Part shown: in pieces, positions 43,770 through 56,206 of the stretch
Layout of the letters: the number at the start of each line of letters is the position of its first letter
Numbering within the stretch: position 1 is the stretch's first letter
NCBI RefSeq assembly: GCF_040869045.1
Contig: NC_090323.1
Coordinates: 265,736,392-265,800,391, forward strand
Reading direction: 5' to 3'
Origin: Eurosta solidaginis
Lineage: Eukaryota > Arthropoda > Insecta > Diptera > Tephritidae
DNA: 64,000 nt
Translations under genes and position numbers: made by a program
The notes under the pieces: generated by a model
Told to the model about the DNA's origin: nothing
The model's database searches: none
Seen by the model: only the letters and a program-made list of their open reading frames with translations

Positions 43770-44409
43770 TTCAAAAGTAAAGTCCTCTATCGGCAAACGA
43801 AAATTATGCTCTTCGATGATGCGGCAGAGACACCGTTCTGTGACCACCTGCTAACATATGCTGGCTTCTCGATTCGGCTCCGATGGGCATCACAACTCAC
43901 TCGCTAAGGGACGTTCAAGTCATGGACCCCTGGATTATAAATCTCCATTTAACAGGCGTAGAAAAATTAATTCAATAAATAAACATATCGCCAAAGCTGG
44001 GATCAAATAACCGCAGTATGCTAATGTGATGAATATCTTTTGCCACTTTAATTGCTAAAATAAGTCACTATAAGCTTAGACGTGTATCTCAATGGAGGCG
44101 GAGTTCCAGATCCAATGTGGCCAAACAGCGTATCACAGCGTCATCATTGTCAAGCAAGGTAGATCGTGACGTTGCAGCATTATCTGGCACATTAATACAA
44201 GGGAACACTAGGAAATCACAGAACAGGGTAAAATCTAGGAGCTCCTCAGCAGCTCCTCCAAAACCTCGAATTCCAATCACCGTTTCCTATGCGGCAAGTA
44301 CACCTGGTTCCTCCAGGTTTTTTAGCTGTCATAGATATTGACAGGATCTGGAAACGCCAACCTATACCCTGAAGCGCCACACACCCTAATTCTCAGTCTG
44401 ACAACGCGG
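43770..44409. other. Unassigned stretch
   Basis: The plus-strand ORF at 44117-44341 is Ser-rich (SSLSSK, RSSSAAPPKP) but unrecognised. The 3' end of the neighbouring LINE may extend into this stretch. Confidence 0.35.
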
Positions 44410-46032
44410 CCCTTACAACATACAACACGAACTGTTCCGAGTTTTGGATGTCTGCAATATGATAGGAGGTATGAAGTGGCCTCAGCAGTTTACCATACGT
44501 CACAGTGTGGCACTTACTTATATTAAGGAAAAGACGGTTCTTAACACACCAGATATAAAGCTTATTAATCTCAGATTGAAGAACAACGACATCATTATAA
44601 CAACTGATTTCCTAATAGATCTTGAGATCATCAGCACAAAGCAGAAATTTGGTAGATGAGAAGCAAGAGCTAATGTGATTAATGAACAAGATAAATAGTA
44701 AAGGGCCCATAATACTGCCCTGGGGCACTCTAGAGGTGTCCCAAAATGGTTTCGGACAAACACCGTCAATATTTACAACATTATTTCTGTTGTGCAGGTA
44801 AGATTTAATCCACTGTAGGAACGTAGAGTGGAACCCATAACAAGCTAATTTCGCAATTAAAATTTTATAAGAAATTTTATCGAAGCCTTGGAGAAGTCTA
44901 TGTATATTGTATTAACCTGAAAACCCCGACTAAATGCCGCGTAGCAATCCTCAGAAAAGACAGCGAGGTTCGTTAATGTGGATCTGGCCGGGACAACCCC
45001 ATGTTGATTGGCGCAAATCAGGTGCTTAATACTAAAGTAAAGCTTGTCATTGACAACACGTTCAAAAAGCTTCGAAGTTGTAGACAATTTGGAAATAGGC
45101 CAGTAATTAGAACAGTTACTTTTGTTGCCAGACTTAAAAATGGAAGTTTCCAGTCATCAATAAAAATACCCGATGCCAATGATTTATTGAATATAATCAT
45201 TAACGGTCGTACTAGCGGAGGAAAATTTTTGAATAGAATAACTGAAATATATCAGTTCTGGAGGAATTTTTAAGTTTTATAATCCCCTGAACTATGTCCG
45301 CCTCAGTGAGAGTAAGTGACCCAAAATTATTAGCGGAGGGAGACTTATTTAACTTGTGTATGTTATCTGTATCTTCCACAGTTAAATCATTATCTGTGAT
45401 AAAGTTTGCCGAGAAGAAGTCAGCAAAGAGATTAGCAGCCTCATTAACAGAGTTGGCTACAATTATAGCATACTGATTTCGGTATGCTAGATACGCTCTT
45501 CATGGAGTTTATGTAATTCCAAAAGTTCTTCGGATTGCTCTTGATGTTTACCTCAAAATTTCTGACGTACTTAGCATATAAAGACTTATTAAGATTGTTA
45601 AATTTTTTCTTATAAACAGTAAACAAATCATAAAATCGACGCTGATTAGTAAACTTATATTTTTTAAAGAACTTGTTTCTCAAATTTTTTAGATGTTTGA
45701 GCTCACTATTGTGCCAGGGAGATTTATAAATCTTCTTTTTATATACCGGCACGATTTTTTCGCAGATCTTATGAATTTCATTTTTAAATACATTGAAAGG
45801 CATTCCAACTTCACTTTCGCCAAGCATAGCATCCCAATCAATTCTACGTAAAGCAGAATTTAAACGATTAAAATAACATCTTCGAAAATGGAACGATGTT
45901 TTCATATTTGATGCAGGAATACAGAAATACTTAAAGAACTGAATTTCAAGCTTTAAGGGCAGGTGATGCAAGTTTGGTGGCGAAATTGAAGACGCAGGTT
46001 CCGAGATAACAAAACTAATATTGTTAGTTACA
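44410..46032 (-). pseudogene. LINE ORF2 (jockey/CR1-like): linker and reverse transcriptase
   Basis: Read on the minus strand from 46030: a linker with RIDWDAML, KSPWHNSELKHLKNLRNKFF and NPKNFWNYINS (45444-45971); then GIFIDDWKLPFLSLATKV; then LSTTSKLFERVV, NQHGVVPARSTLTNLAVF and YIDFSKA (44857-45087); then VPQGSIMGPLLFILFINHI and CADDLKIY, a changed YADD, near 44620-44750. The pieces lie in different frames with several frameshifts. The order endonuclease, linker, RT is that of jockey/CR1-type LINEs. The endonuclease part lies beyond the insertion at 46033-48115. Confidence 0.85.
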
Positions 46033-48115
46033 ACAAGTAAGGAAGGTTAAGTTCGGATGTAACCGAACATTACATACTCAGCTGAGAGCTATGGTGGCAA
46101 TATAAGGGAAAATAACCATGTAGGAAAATGAACCGAGGGAAACCCTGGAATGCGTTTGTATGACATGTGTATCAAATGAATGGTATTAAAGAGTATTTTA
46201 AGAGGGAGTGTTCCATAGTTCTATAGGTGGCCGCCACTTAGGGATATCGCCATAAAAGTGGACCAGGGGTGACTCTAGAATTTGTTTGTACGATATGGGT
46301 AAAATGAAAGGTGTTACTGAGCATTTTAAGAGGGAGTGGGCCTTAGGTCTATCGGTGGACGCCTTTTCGAGATATCGCCATTAAGGTGGACTAGGGGTGA
46401 CTCTAGAATGTGGTTGTACGATATGGGTATCAAATGAAAGGCGGTAATGAGTATTTTAAAAGGGAATGGGCTTTAGTTCTATAGGTGAACGCCTTTTCGA
46501 GAAATCGCCATAAAGGTGGACCAGGGGTGACTCTAGAATGTTTGTACGATATGGGTATCAAACGAAAGGTGTTACTGAGCATTTTAAGAGGGAGTGGACA
46601 TTAGGTCTATAGGTGGACGCCTTTTCGAGATATCGCCATTAGGGTGGGCCAGGGGTGACTCTAGAATGTTTGTACGATATGGGTATCAAATTAAAGGTAT
46701 TAATGAGGCTTCTAAAAGGGAGTGGTGGTAGTTGTATATGTGAAGGCGTTTTTCAGATATCGACCAAAATGTGGACCAGGGTGACCCAGAACATCATCTG
46801 TTGGATACCGCTAATTTATTTATATATATAATACCACGAACAGTATTCCTTCCAAGATTCCAAGGGCTTTTGATTTCGCCCCGCAAAACGTTTTCATTTC
46901 ATTCTACTTAATATGGTAGGTGTCACACCCATTTTACAAAGTTTTTTTCTAAAGTAATATTTTGCGTCAATAAACTAATCCAAATAGCATGTTTCTTCCC
47001 TTTTTTTGTATTTGGTATAGAATTATGGCATTATTTTCATTTTTCGTAATTTTCCATATCGAAAAAGTGGACCTGGTCATAGTCCGATTTCGGCCATTTT
47101 TTGTACCAATAGAAAGTGAGTTCAGGTAAGTATGTGAACTAGGTTTAGTAAAGATATATCGATTTTTGCTCAAGTTATCGTGCTAGCGGCCGAGCGGAAG
47201 GACAAAGGGCCAACTGTGTATAAAAACTGGGCGTGGCTTCAACCGATTTCGCCCTTTTTCACAGAAATAAGTTATCGTCCCAGAGTCTAAGCCGCTATCA
47301 AATTTCACAAGGATTGGTAAATTTTTGTTCGACTTATGGCATTAAAAGTATCCTAGAGAAATTGAATGAAAAAAGGCGGAGCCACGCCCATTTTGAAATT
47401 TTCTTTTATTTTTGCATTTTGTTTCACCATATCATTACCGGAGTTGAATGATGACATAATTTACTTATATACTGCACAGATATAAAATTTTTTGTTAAAA
47501 TTTGACTTTAACAAAAAGTTTATTTTAAAAGTGGGCGTGGTCGTTCTCCGATTTTGCTAATTTTTATCAAGCATACATATAGTAATAGGAGTAACGTTCC
47601 TGCCAAATTTCATCACGATATCTTCAACGACTGCCAAATTACATCTTGTAAAACTCTTAAATTACCTTCTTTTAAAAGTGGGCGGTGCTACGCTCATTGT
47701 CCAAAATTTTACTAATTTTCTATTCTGTGTCATAAGTTCAACTCACGTACCAAATTTCATCGCTTTATTCGTCTTTGGTAATGAATTATCGCACTTTTTC
47801 GGTTTTTCGAAATTTTCGATATCGAAAAAGTGGGCGTGGTTATAGTCCGATATTGTTCATTTTAAACAGCGATCTGAGATGAGTGCTCAGGAACCTACAT
47901 ACCAAATATCATCAAGATACCTCAAAATTTACTCAAGTAATCGTGTTAACGGACAGACGGACGGACGGACGGACATGGCTCAAACAAATTTTTTTGCGAT
48001 CGTGATGATTTCGATATATGGAAGTCTATATCTATCTCGATTCCTTTATACCTGTACAACCAACCGTTATCCAATCAAAGTTAATATACTCTGTGAGCTC
48101 TGCTCAACTGGGTAT
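46033..48115 (+). mobile_element. Complete AACAAGTAAG element, inserted in a LINE
   Basis: It begins CAAGTAAGGAAGGTTAAG and ends CTCAACTGGGTATA. It contains five tandem units of about 120-130 bp (46139-46790), then modules with AAAAAGTGGGCGTGGT, a GACGGACGGACGGAC run (47956-47975) and CTATCTCGATTCCTTTATAC. The flanking LINE frame resumes cleanly on both sides (LDLIF, then VTNNISFV), so both ends are fixed to within a few A residues. No terminal inverted repeats and no transposase were seen. The class is unknown; it is probably a non-autonomous element or the remains of a larger family. Confidence 0.8.
46139..46790 (+). repeat. Tandem array, about five units of 120-130 bp
   Basis: Each unit has TTTGTACGATATGGGTATCA, AAAGGTGTTACTGAG, TATAGGTGGACGCC, GATATCGCCAT and CAGGGGTGACTCTAGAAT. 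It sits near the start of the element at 46033-48115. One unit shares 24 of 24 bases (46547-46570) with the reverse complement of the array at 3848-4570. Confidence 0.85.
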
Positions 48116-48520
48116 AAAAATTAAATCAAGAGTGCGATGTAAAGAATTATGGAAACTATTAATTTGAGATAAACCAACCCCTCCAAAATTATCAATAAGA
48201 TAAGATTCATAAGAGCTGTTAATATTAGTAGGAGTTAAATAGAGATTGTTTTCAAGAGAGATCCAGCTAACATTACTTAAATTAAAATCCCCCAATGCAC
48301 ATAGCTGCTTTTCTCCTAAACTTCGCTTAAGATTTAAGATATTATATACATGAGCCTTATAAATACTTTCTGGGCTGGCGGCGGAATGTATGAAGCACAA
48401 ATGAGCAGTTGACCCAAGGAGCCATGAATCCGTACACAAAGTTGATCATTTAGATTAGTATGTTTAATCACATACTCAATAATATCCTCAGGTGTCACCA
48501 AGGGTAAAAAAAAAGAAAGA
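48104..48520 (-). pseudogene. LINE ORF2 endonuclease fragment
   Basis: The minus strand gives YIPP (in one frame), then AHVYNILNLKRSLGEKQLCA, LGDFNLSNVSW (the catalytic GDFN motif of LINE APE-type endonucleases) and HRTLDLIF. It is the 5' continuation of the LINE at 44410-46032 and is truncated within the endonuclease. The endonuclease nicks target DNA in the intact family. One frameshift lies before AHVYN. Confidence 0.85.
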
Positions 48521-48840
48521 TGAAACCATCTGAAACGAGCAGCTACCCCAAGTTCAGTAGTATATTTTTACGTCTACTTACGACTTTGGTTGGTATCATT
48601 AAAAAATGTAGCCTGGTTAACGCTTCTATGTTGTCTGAATATATTTACACTTACATATGTTTTACAGCTTCACAGCTATTGGAGTTAAAGTCGAAGTGCA
48701 TTTAAGTGGCTAAAATCCAGATATTGCGCCTTAATTGACGTAATTTTCAAAAGTCAATTTAGCAAATTACACCAACACCAACTGCATACTTTGGTAAATA
48801 TTTGATTCGGCTAACTCACACTTTGGAAATATTGTTCATA

Positions 48841-50472
48841 CACTGAAAGAAAAAGACTGGTAAAATCAACCGAAATTTCTGTTAATTTTTGTGCATCTCA
48901 ACAAGATGTTGAATCAACTGCGCACAAATCGTTGATTCGTAATTGACCGTTTTAGTAGTCAAAAGAACAAAAAAGTTGTTGCGACAGCTTTGTATGAAAG
49001 TACCTATGTTGCGGCAGTTGCAAGGCAGATAAGGCGAGATAACCTCCGAAGAGATCTAAAGCCGAGCTTCTCTTCCAATTTGCGTCGGGCTCCTCTTGAT
49101 TTTCTCTGCAAATTGGCCGGTCGCATCCTACATGTTTTATGCCGACTCCGAGCGGTATCTGCAAGGCAGATGTGTTTTCACAGACAGCTTTGCATGGCAG
49201 AAATACACTCGGAGCGCTTGCCAAACACTGCCGAGGAGCGACCCGGCTTAGAAAAATTTTCTTATAATTGAAAAACCTTATTTTTAAAATTTGATGTTGC
49301 TTTGCCCGTGGTGCGAAACCAGGGCATACGGTGTGGCAGGCAGAGCACGCTACCATCACACCACGGTGGCACTTACTAACCGAACGTCAATTGGGCTTAC
49401 ATCAAATATGTTGGCACAGCATATACACTTTATTATTTTGTTTTATTAAACGCACTTTCACCAAATTTTAAATTTTATTTAATTTATAGTTTTGAACTTC
49501 GCTTTGCATATAGAAATGAAAATAGTAGTCACAAAACTGATTCTCAATTCTTTCAGTTGCAGCTCAGCTCATTCTCAATTTCTTCTCTCGCATGTAGTTG
49601 CCACCCTTGATTGTTTCGAACAAAACTTGTATAAATGTTTGACATAACATTTTAAATAGAGAACTTTTAAGTTATAGAAAAGTAAGGAATCAAATCGCTA
49701 GAAGGTAACTCACCACTGGAGTAACTGTACATGTAATTTGGCAAGTTAAATTTTCGTAACACCTTAAGTTGAAACGTTTCCAAAACAACACAAACTTTTA
49801 TGTTGTCGGAAAAATCAACATTCGTTCGCGTAAGTGAAAATTCGTAAAAGCTTGAACAAAATGTTACTAACTTTGGAAAAACCATGTTCGCTCAAACAAA
49901 ACGTTTGCAACAAGAGGGCACAATTTTGCATTTCGCTTGGAGGGGAAGTTGTAAAATTGTACCCTATAAATAGGTGTCCCCGTATCTCATAATTTTTTGC
50001 ACAGTAAATTCAAAAAAGGGGTTTTCGTTTTGTGTTGATAACTGAAAAACTAGTTTTTTGTTGTTTTCCCATTTTGTGTGTTTTTTCGATTTGGTGGTTT
50101 TCTTATTTTGGTATTTTTTTTTAAACAAGTGGCACCATCATTATAAGTTCAAAGTAGAAAGCACAGTGAGCGTAAAATTCTCTTTGAAATTTGCTCATAT
50201 ATTGAATGTTGATCGCTGTTGAAATGACCAGTGAGATCAGGTGTGTTAACAGAAAAAACAGTTAAATTGACCAGGAATCTGTAAATTTTACAGAATTTTA
50301 TTAACTTAAGAGCGACAATTTCTCTTCTGTTGAAATGACTAAACCAATTTGTTCGTTTGACAAAGAACTCGGTCGAGTTAACCATAATTCGATCAATTTC
50401 ACCGAATCCCCGTTAAGTCAAGAACAACAGAACCGATTTGTTGATTTTACTAGCACCATTTCTTTCAGTGCA
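48841..50472 (-). mobile_element. CACTGAAAG-ended element, copy B
   Basis: Opposite orientation to copy A (16033-16794). The 50156-50472 segment matches A's left arm and 48841-49015 matches A's right arm. Inside are a complete S1 SINE (49031-49370) and about 785 bp (49371-50155) that have no counterpart in copy A. The ends are CACTGAAAGAAA on both sides. No ORF with a recognised domain. Confidence 0.75.
49031..49370 (-). mobile_element. SINE S1, full length, inside copy B
   Basis: Complete from the tRNA-like head (GCCACCGTGGTGTGATGGTA on the minus strand) to AACCTCCGAAGAGATC near the tail. The box B arm reads CCTGGTTTCGCACCACGGGC, slightly diverged. Confidence 0.9.
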
Positions 50473-52244
50473 GTAGTGTTTTGGCATTTAAGCCCTAAGA
50501 AACTTCGCTACTTATGAGACCGCTTAAAATTTCAAAAAGTCAAAGTTCATACAACAAACAAAGCCATGCCAATGCATTTACTTTAATCCTGCCACTATTA
50601 AATAAGCTAACTTCGCCATTGACTGCAAAATTATCTTATGCCACGCACCAACTTAAAAAATAGCTAATGAGTCAAGTGAAAATCACAAAAATTACACAAA
50701 AATAATAATAGAGTAATAAATGCAAGGGAGAAGCACGAAGGAGAAATAAGTTAAAACGCAGAACCCATAAAAGTAGGCAATGGCATTTCGTGCCGCAAGA
50801 ACGGCCACACTATTCCGCTAATTGTGCGTGATTGCAGGTCTTAATGCTTCAATAGTCATACACACACATTCACAAGCAGCCATTTGCTTATATCTTTGCC
50901 AACAATTTTCCAGCACCGATGAGGCGGACGGCTGTGCTATGCATTAGGAAACGGAAATGCGCTAAGCTAGCGACCGGGTCATGTCTGTGCGGATATACTC
51001 GCCTATAACGGTGAACGATTTCTGTAGCAGAAAATTGAATGCAATAAAATTAAATGGCTTCATATTAACAGCAAAATGCGCCATTATCAGCAAAAAGAGA
51101 GAAAAAAACGCAGACGAAGCGAAAAAAAAGAAAAACTGCGTTAACAAAAGCACAACTAAATGAAAAGCAAAAGCCACATGCGAAACAAAAGCTTCGAATA
51201 AAGTGTAAACCACAGTGCATAAAAAATATATAAAATATAATAATAAAATAAATGAAATTGCAGTAAGTAAGTAACTAACGCTCATTAAGTCGCTATGAAT
51301 GTTGTAACAAAAACTGTTGGGTGTTGGTCTAGTCGATGGAACTCGAGTGTAGCGTGTAAGTGTGCTAGAGAGGAGACAGCCATGCAGGCAGGCGAGACGA
51401 TGTGCGTGCATGTGTAATAAGTGTGTGTCTCACATGTGTGTAAATTCGGGTGCGGGTGTGTGTGTGTATGTCTGTTAAGCTCATATGTGTGTAAATGCGG
51501 GTGTGTGAGTAATGAATGCGAATATATTGTATGGCATTAAAATGCGTGCATTGAATAATGGACACCTGAGCGTATGAGTAATCTGGCCAATGAACGTTGT
51601 ATGGGTTGTGTGAATGAATGAACGAGTAAAACGCGCTTTTATTGCTATTTGTTTTGCTTTTTTCATCATTTGATATACATTAATGTGCACACACACGCAT
51701 ACCATACATACGCGCTTTTTTATATTCGTGCACATAAATTACGAAGTATTCATTTGTAGAATAGCAACGACTTTTTTGCAGATTTAAGGTACATTCAACA
51801 TTCTTTTATGTCGTTAAACCACTGAAAATATTATTTTAACATTTTATTATTGCTTTTTTATTTTAATTGTACACTAAAGCATAATTGGTGGCTAAATTTA
51901 AACTTTACATGCAATATTTGCTATACGACTTCACATTGCTGCATAGGTTTGAACTTTACTTTAAAAATATCTTGTATAGTAGGAGCTTCTCAGAGTCATT
52001 ATTGAGACGACCAGCTAAATGCGATGATATCATAATATTTCAAAGGCTAAAAAAATAGAGTGAAAAATATAATATATATAAATAAATATAAAATAAAGTG
52101 TCGCTGATTTTCTCTCAAGCGGGTTGAAGAATTTTAGCCACACTTATGCACAATTCTCATCAATAATTTATTGAATAATAAATCACAGCGTTGTACTCAC
52201 TGGCTCCACCAAATGTGATCACATCAAAGTTATAGAGAGCAAAA
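50473..52244. other. Unassigned stretch with GT-rich tracts
   Basis: No gene was recognised. 51410-51500 is rich in GTGTGTG and produces His/Thr-rich minus-strand ORFs. 51085-51150 is A-rich. Confidence 0.45.
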
Positions 52245-52480
52245 GTGAAATGGGAAGATCGAAAAAGGGAGACGACGATCTTTAAGATATGCGAGGGAAC
52301 GAAGAACAAGCAACTGGCGGAGGAAAATGGATGAGGTCCTTAAGAGAAAGGAGAAGAAGACAGTATAGAAGGGAAGGAAAGGGTAAGGTTATGAACACGA
52401 GAGTAGGAGAGATAGCTAAAAAGCGAAGGATCGAGAGAGGAAGAGGGAAAACTACAGGAAAAGGGATGATCTAGGAAGGT
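52245..52480. repeat. Purine-rich tract
   Basis: Plus strand is dominated by A and G (AGAAAGGAGAAGAAGACAG and similar). The 61-codon Arg/Gly-rich ORF in it is best read as low complexity. Confidence 0.55.
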
Positions 52481-53399
52481 TCATTTTCTGAAGAAAGGTC
52501 ATGCATTATCTACTAAGCGAACATGAAAAGTGCTGTAGATAAAACATCGTTTCAGGCAAGACGTATATCTCTACGTATTAGGCTGAAAAAATTTAGATAG
52601 ATAGAATCGAAGCGATCCAGTTGACTTGCTGTTTTTTGCTCCAAAGTAAATTGGTATAATTTAATAGAGGGAATAATAAACGGAAATGAATAGTGTACCA
52701 ATTAACCAGATATCAGTCTTTTCTCAAAATTAAGTGTCGGACTAAATTTTTATTAATATATGGTCCTTCCTGGACAATTACTTACATCGTCGTGTTGCTT
52801 AAAGGGCCGTTTAAACTTGACGTATCTATATCCACATAAAACTGCTGATCCAACTAACCTTATGGAAATCAATGTAATTGGTCAATGGTGCCATACCATA
52901 ACGCCCTAGCCATAACCATACCATAGCGAACTAATTGGTTTTTGGTTTTTCACCATATCCATAACCAAAAAATATGAAGACTTTATTTATTGCTTTGAAT
53001 ACGTTTTGACTGATGGACTTATTTTTTGTCGTAAATATTTTAAATTTTTTGCGTTTTCTTCAGTTTTATGAAAATTTCACGATTTTTAGGTTAAGGTACC
53101 AATAACTGATGCCAATTGATATGGATAGGTAAAAATATGGTTATGACTATGTCAACTTTGCCAGACCCTTTATACCCTTTTAAAAATAATAAACGATTTA
53201 ATGTTACCATATAGAATTTTGTGATCCAATCCGCCATCACTCCCTGATTGCATAAGGAAATTAGGGTCGCCACAGCCAATGTGTTTATGAGACATTCATA
53301 TTTGTTATAGGATCCCCCCTGATGCTGTTAAATGGGATGAGGAAGCTGTGAAAATATAAAGCTTGGTATTGCGCTAATCAACTCATAGAGCCCCTAAAA
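52481..53399. other. Unassigned stretch with CCATAACCATACC repeats
   Basis: 52890-52970 has degenerate ATAACCATACCATA units. Otherwise nothing was recognised. Confidence 0.4.
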
Positions 53400-53535
53400 C
53401 TTCCCCCCAGTGGGTTAGCGGGTAAGAATATACCCGGTATGCCTGTCGTAAGAGGCGACTAAAATACCAAATTCAAGGGGCTGTGTAGCGCAAAAGCAAA
53501 CGATGCAATTTGTAAGGATTTTGGAATACACGGAA
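53400..53535 (+). mobile_element. CAACAA-tailed repeat, 5' fragment
   Basis: CCCCCAGTGGGTTAGCGGGT, TATGCCTGTCGTAAGAGGCG and AATACCAAATTCAAGGGGCT match the start of the 18535 copy. The remainder is lost. Confidence 0.75.
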
Positions 53536-55689
53536 TACACAGCTACAAAATATCTACAAGAAAATAGTGTGGTACCTTAAACTTTTTCCTGGCACTCGGG
53601 GTTCAGGAACAGACGACAAGTGACCGGAAAACCTGCGAAATTCTACAGCTGGATCATAAAATAATTCGGTGCAGCCGCAATCCTGGTCAGGCACTTTCCC
53701 AACAACCTCTTTTAAAACTTCGGAATACCTGTGAACCACTTACTATTGCCATTTAGGAGGTGATTTGCGCAGTTTGTGGATACAATAGTCTGTCTTGACT
53801 AGGAGTGAGCGTCAGCTGACGTTACTCCCAAAATTGAGGGAAGTCTGAAAGTATGGATCTTCTATCTGCTCGTAAATAAACCCTCGTGCACTTAGCTTAT
53901 GAGTAAGATCGTCAAATCAAATCAATAAAATGTTTCCCAAGCCTAAGAAAAATTTTCTCACATTGCTTACAAACCAGTCAGTTCAACCAAACCTAACCTG
54001 TGAAATCGATATAAAACGAGTATGTATACACATCCAACTTCACTATTTTATTAAAAATTTGTATTTCTGTAATTGAATACAAAACTCTGATTGTGGATTA
54101 TAATCTTTCGTAGTTGTGTAGCGATTTTTTGAAATCAAATTGTAACCGGTCAATTTTCTAGATCGAGGGAAGTGCTCCTATGTAGAAAAATATTCCCAAA
54201 CTGGTTTCATTTCAGTTTTTTTTTCGATTTAAGGCAACTTTTCTCCGGGTGTTAATTAATGCATAATTTGAGTGGAACAGTTTGAACTCTCTTGATTCCT
54301 ACTGATACTATAGAAAACCCCCCAATCGCGGAAAACCTTCACTGGTTTTACATATTTTGAAAATGTTTACTTTGATTTTGTTTTCCAAAAGTCATCTCAG
54401 CTGCAAACTACGGACATGATAAAAGGCTTAATCGTAGAAGAATGTTGTCAGCTCATAGTAATTGCTGATCCAAAAGCATCCAAAATAGAAACCCCTCTAA
54501 CAATTGTGCCTCAATTCAACAGCAATATCTACTTTCGCTTAAATACAAGTAAGACCTTTAGTTATGAGTGAGGATGTCAGTAATGCATTAATAAGACAAT
54601 GCCACAAGCCTATCCACACACGCGGTGCATATTCACTCAATCAAACACGAATATGCGTAATGCGATTAAAGCCGCAACATGCAAATCTTTATCACTGGCA
54701 GACATCATCTTAATTTATGTGCATCCATGGCGCAAGTAACTTCGTACACAAAAGCAGCATAAGCTTAAACAACAACAGCAACATCAACAGCGTAACCTCA
54801 ACTCAACCACCTTACGTGGTACGCATTTGTATATATTTTGATTGCAGAATGAAGAATATTAAATGCGCAAAGAGATGCACAATAGGATCTTACATATATT
54901 CGCAGTAACCGCAACAAAGCTGCTTTACAACAACAAAAACACACCCCACTGAAATGCCCCTAACTACATGTTAATATTTACGCATGTGTGTGAGTAATGC
55001 TAACGATGGCACCATTACGGCAATATTCAGTTAAAATGCCTTTTATAAGCATCTCAAGTGGCGTTTAGGCGTTGCGTGTGCATGTGGTGATGACGATGAT
55101 GGGTCGAGGTAAAGGTTACATGCTGCGCTGCTAAAGTGTCTAGCGCTTGGAGGCCTGATGTTATTGCGTTGATGTGAATAACGTGCAACTTAAATTGTGG
55201 CATAGCGAAACATTGAATAGAGTATACGCTTGTTCTTCTTCTTCTACTTCTACTTCTTTGTATTTGTATTCTTTGTTGTCAGCTCATTGCTTAAACTTAA
55301 CATACGCACACTTGCACACAGACAATATGTGATATTTCCGATTCGGTGGTTGATGCACGATGCGCAAGCAAAGCTATGACAACAAAACGCTTAAAGTTTT
55401 ACTTCAATAGGAACAAAGAAAACTACAACAACTGCATATACCCATTGGGCATCAAACTTGTGACAATAATCTGTATAAGATTGATTAAAAAACTTTTCAT
55501 TAAGTTAATAATGCCGCAAATGAATTTTGTTGTCAATCGCAGTACTCCTTTTTTTGCTTTTGTCAAGTCACATCATGTGCGTTATCATTTTCCTTTTTAT
55601 TTGGATCTTAATTTTTGCTTTCACTTTATACTGCTAATTTTTTTTCTGTTTATTGCAATTTATCTTCAGTGAAACCAATATGGCAGATA
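53536..55689. other. Unassigned stretch
   Basis: CCAGTCAGTTCAACCAAACC at 53974-53993 resembles the LINE tail at 20792, so a LINE 3' remnant may precede it. The ORF at 55346-55672 ends in a Phe-rich hydrophobic segment and has no family resemblance. Confidence 0.4.
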
Positions 55690-55776
55690 AAAAAACTTTT
55701 TTCTTAATTTTTGATGTTGTTTTGGAACTTGAACACAGAACCTTCGGTGTGGCGGAACATGCTACCATCACACCAT
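55690..55776 (-). mobile_element. SINE S1, head fragment
   Basis: The minus strand keeps the tRNA-like head (GGTGTGATGGTAGCATGTTC, then GTTCAAGTTCC for box B) and the first bases of the body. The rest is lost. Confidence 0.7.
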
Positions 55777-56206
55777 GTGTTTGCTAATAATCTCCGATTT
55801 CATTTCACAAACCAGTTATACCCTATGCTTATACTATAATAATCGCGTAGTATTGATTTCTTTCATAGCACAGCTTGATCAACTTTTCGCTTTGAGTGGA
55901 ATGACTGTATGAACAAAGTAACCATACCGATTCTCATAGGTAATGACATTTGTGGATACTGTCTCTTTAGAGAATCAATCCATGCATGCAGCTCTTTCAA
56001 CCTTCCCTTAGTTGTAATTATTCAGCCAATCACGTCCGATCCGCACAACACCAAGTACTGAAGTCTAATTAATCGACACGAGGAGTTCTTCCTGCAGGCC
56101 TCACATATTTTCGAACATTACGTGCAGGCGTAGATACTAGCGCAAGTTCACTTGTCTCCTCACTTATTATTTGGCCTCCAGCTACACTAATCCGTTGTGT
56201 TTCAAC

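Noticed and set aside
44117..44341. Ser-rich ORF as a gene
   Set aside because: No recognisable domain. It is short and next to a decayed LINE, so I leave it as unassigned.
52289..52474. Arg-rich ORF in the purine tract
   Set aside because: The composition explains it. No domain is present.
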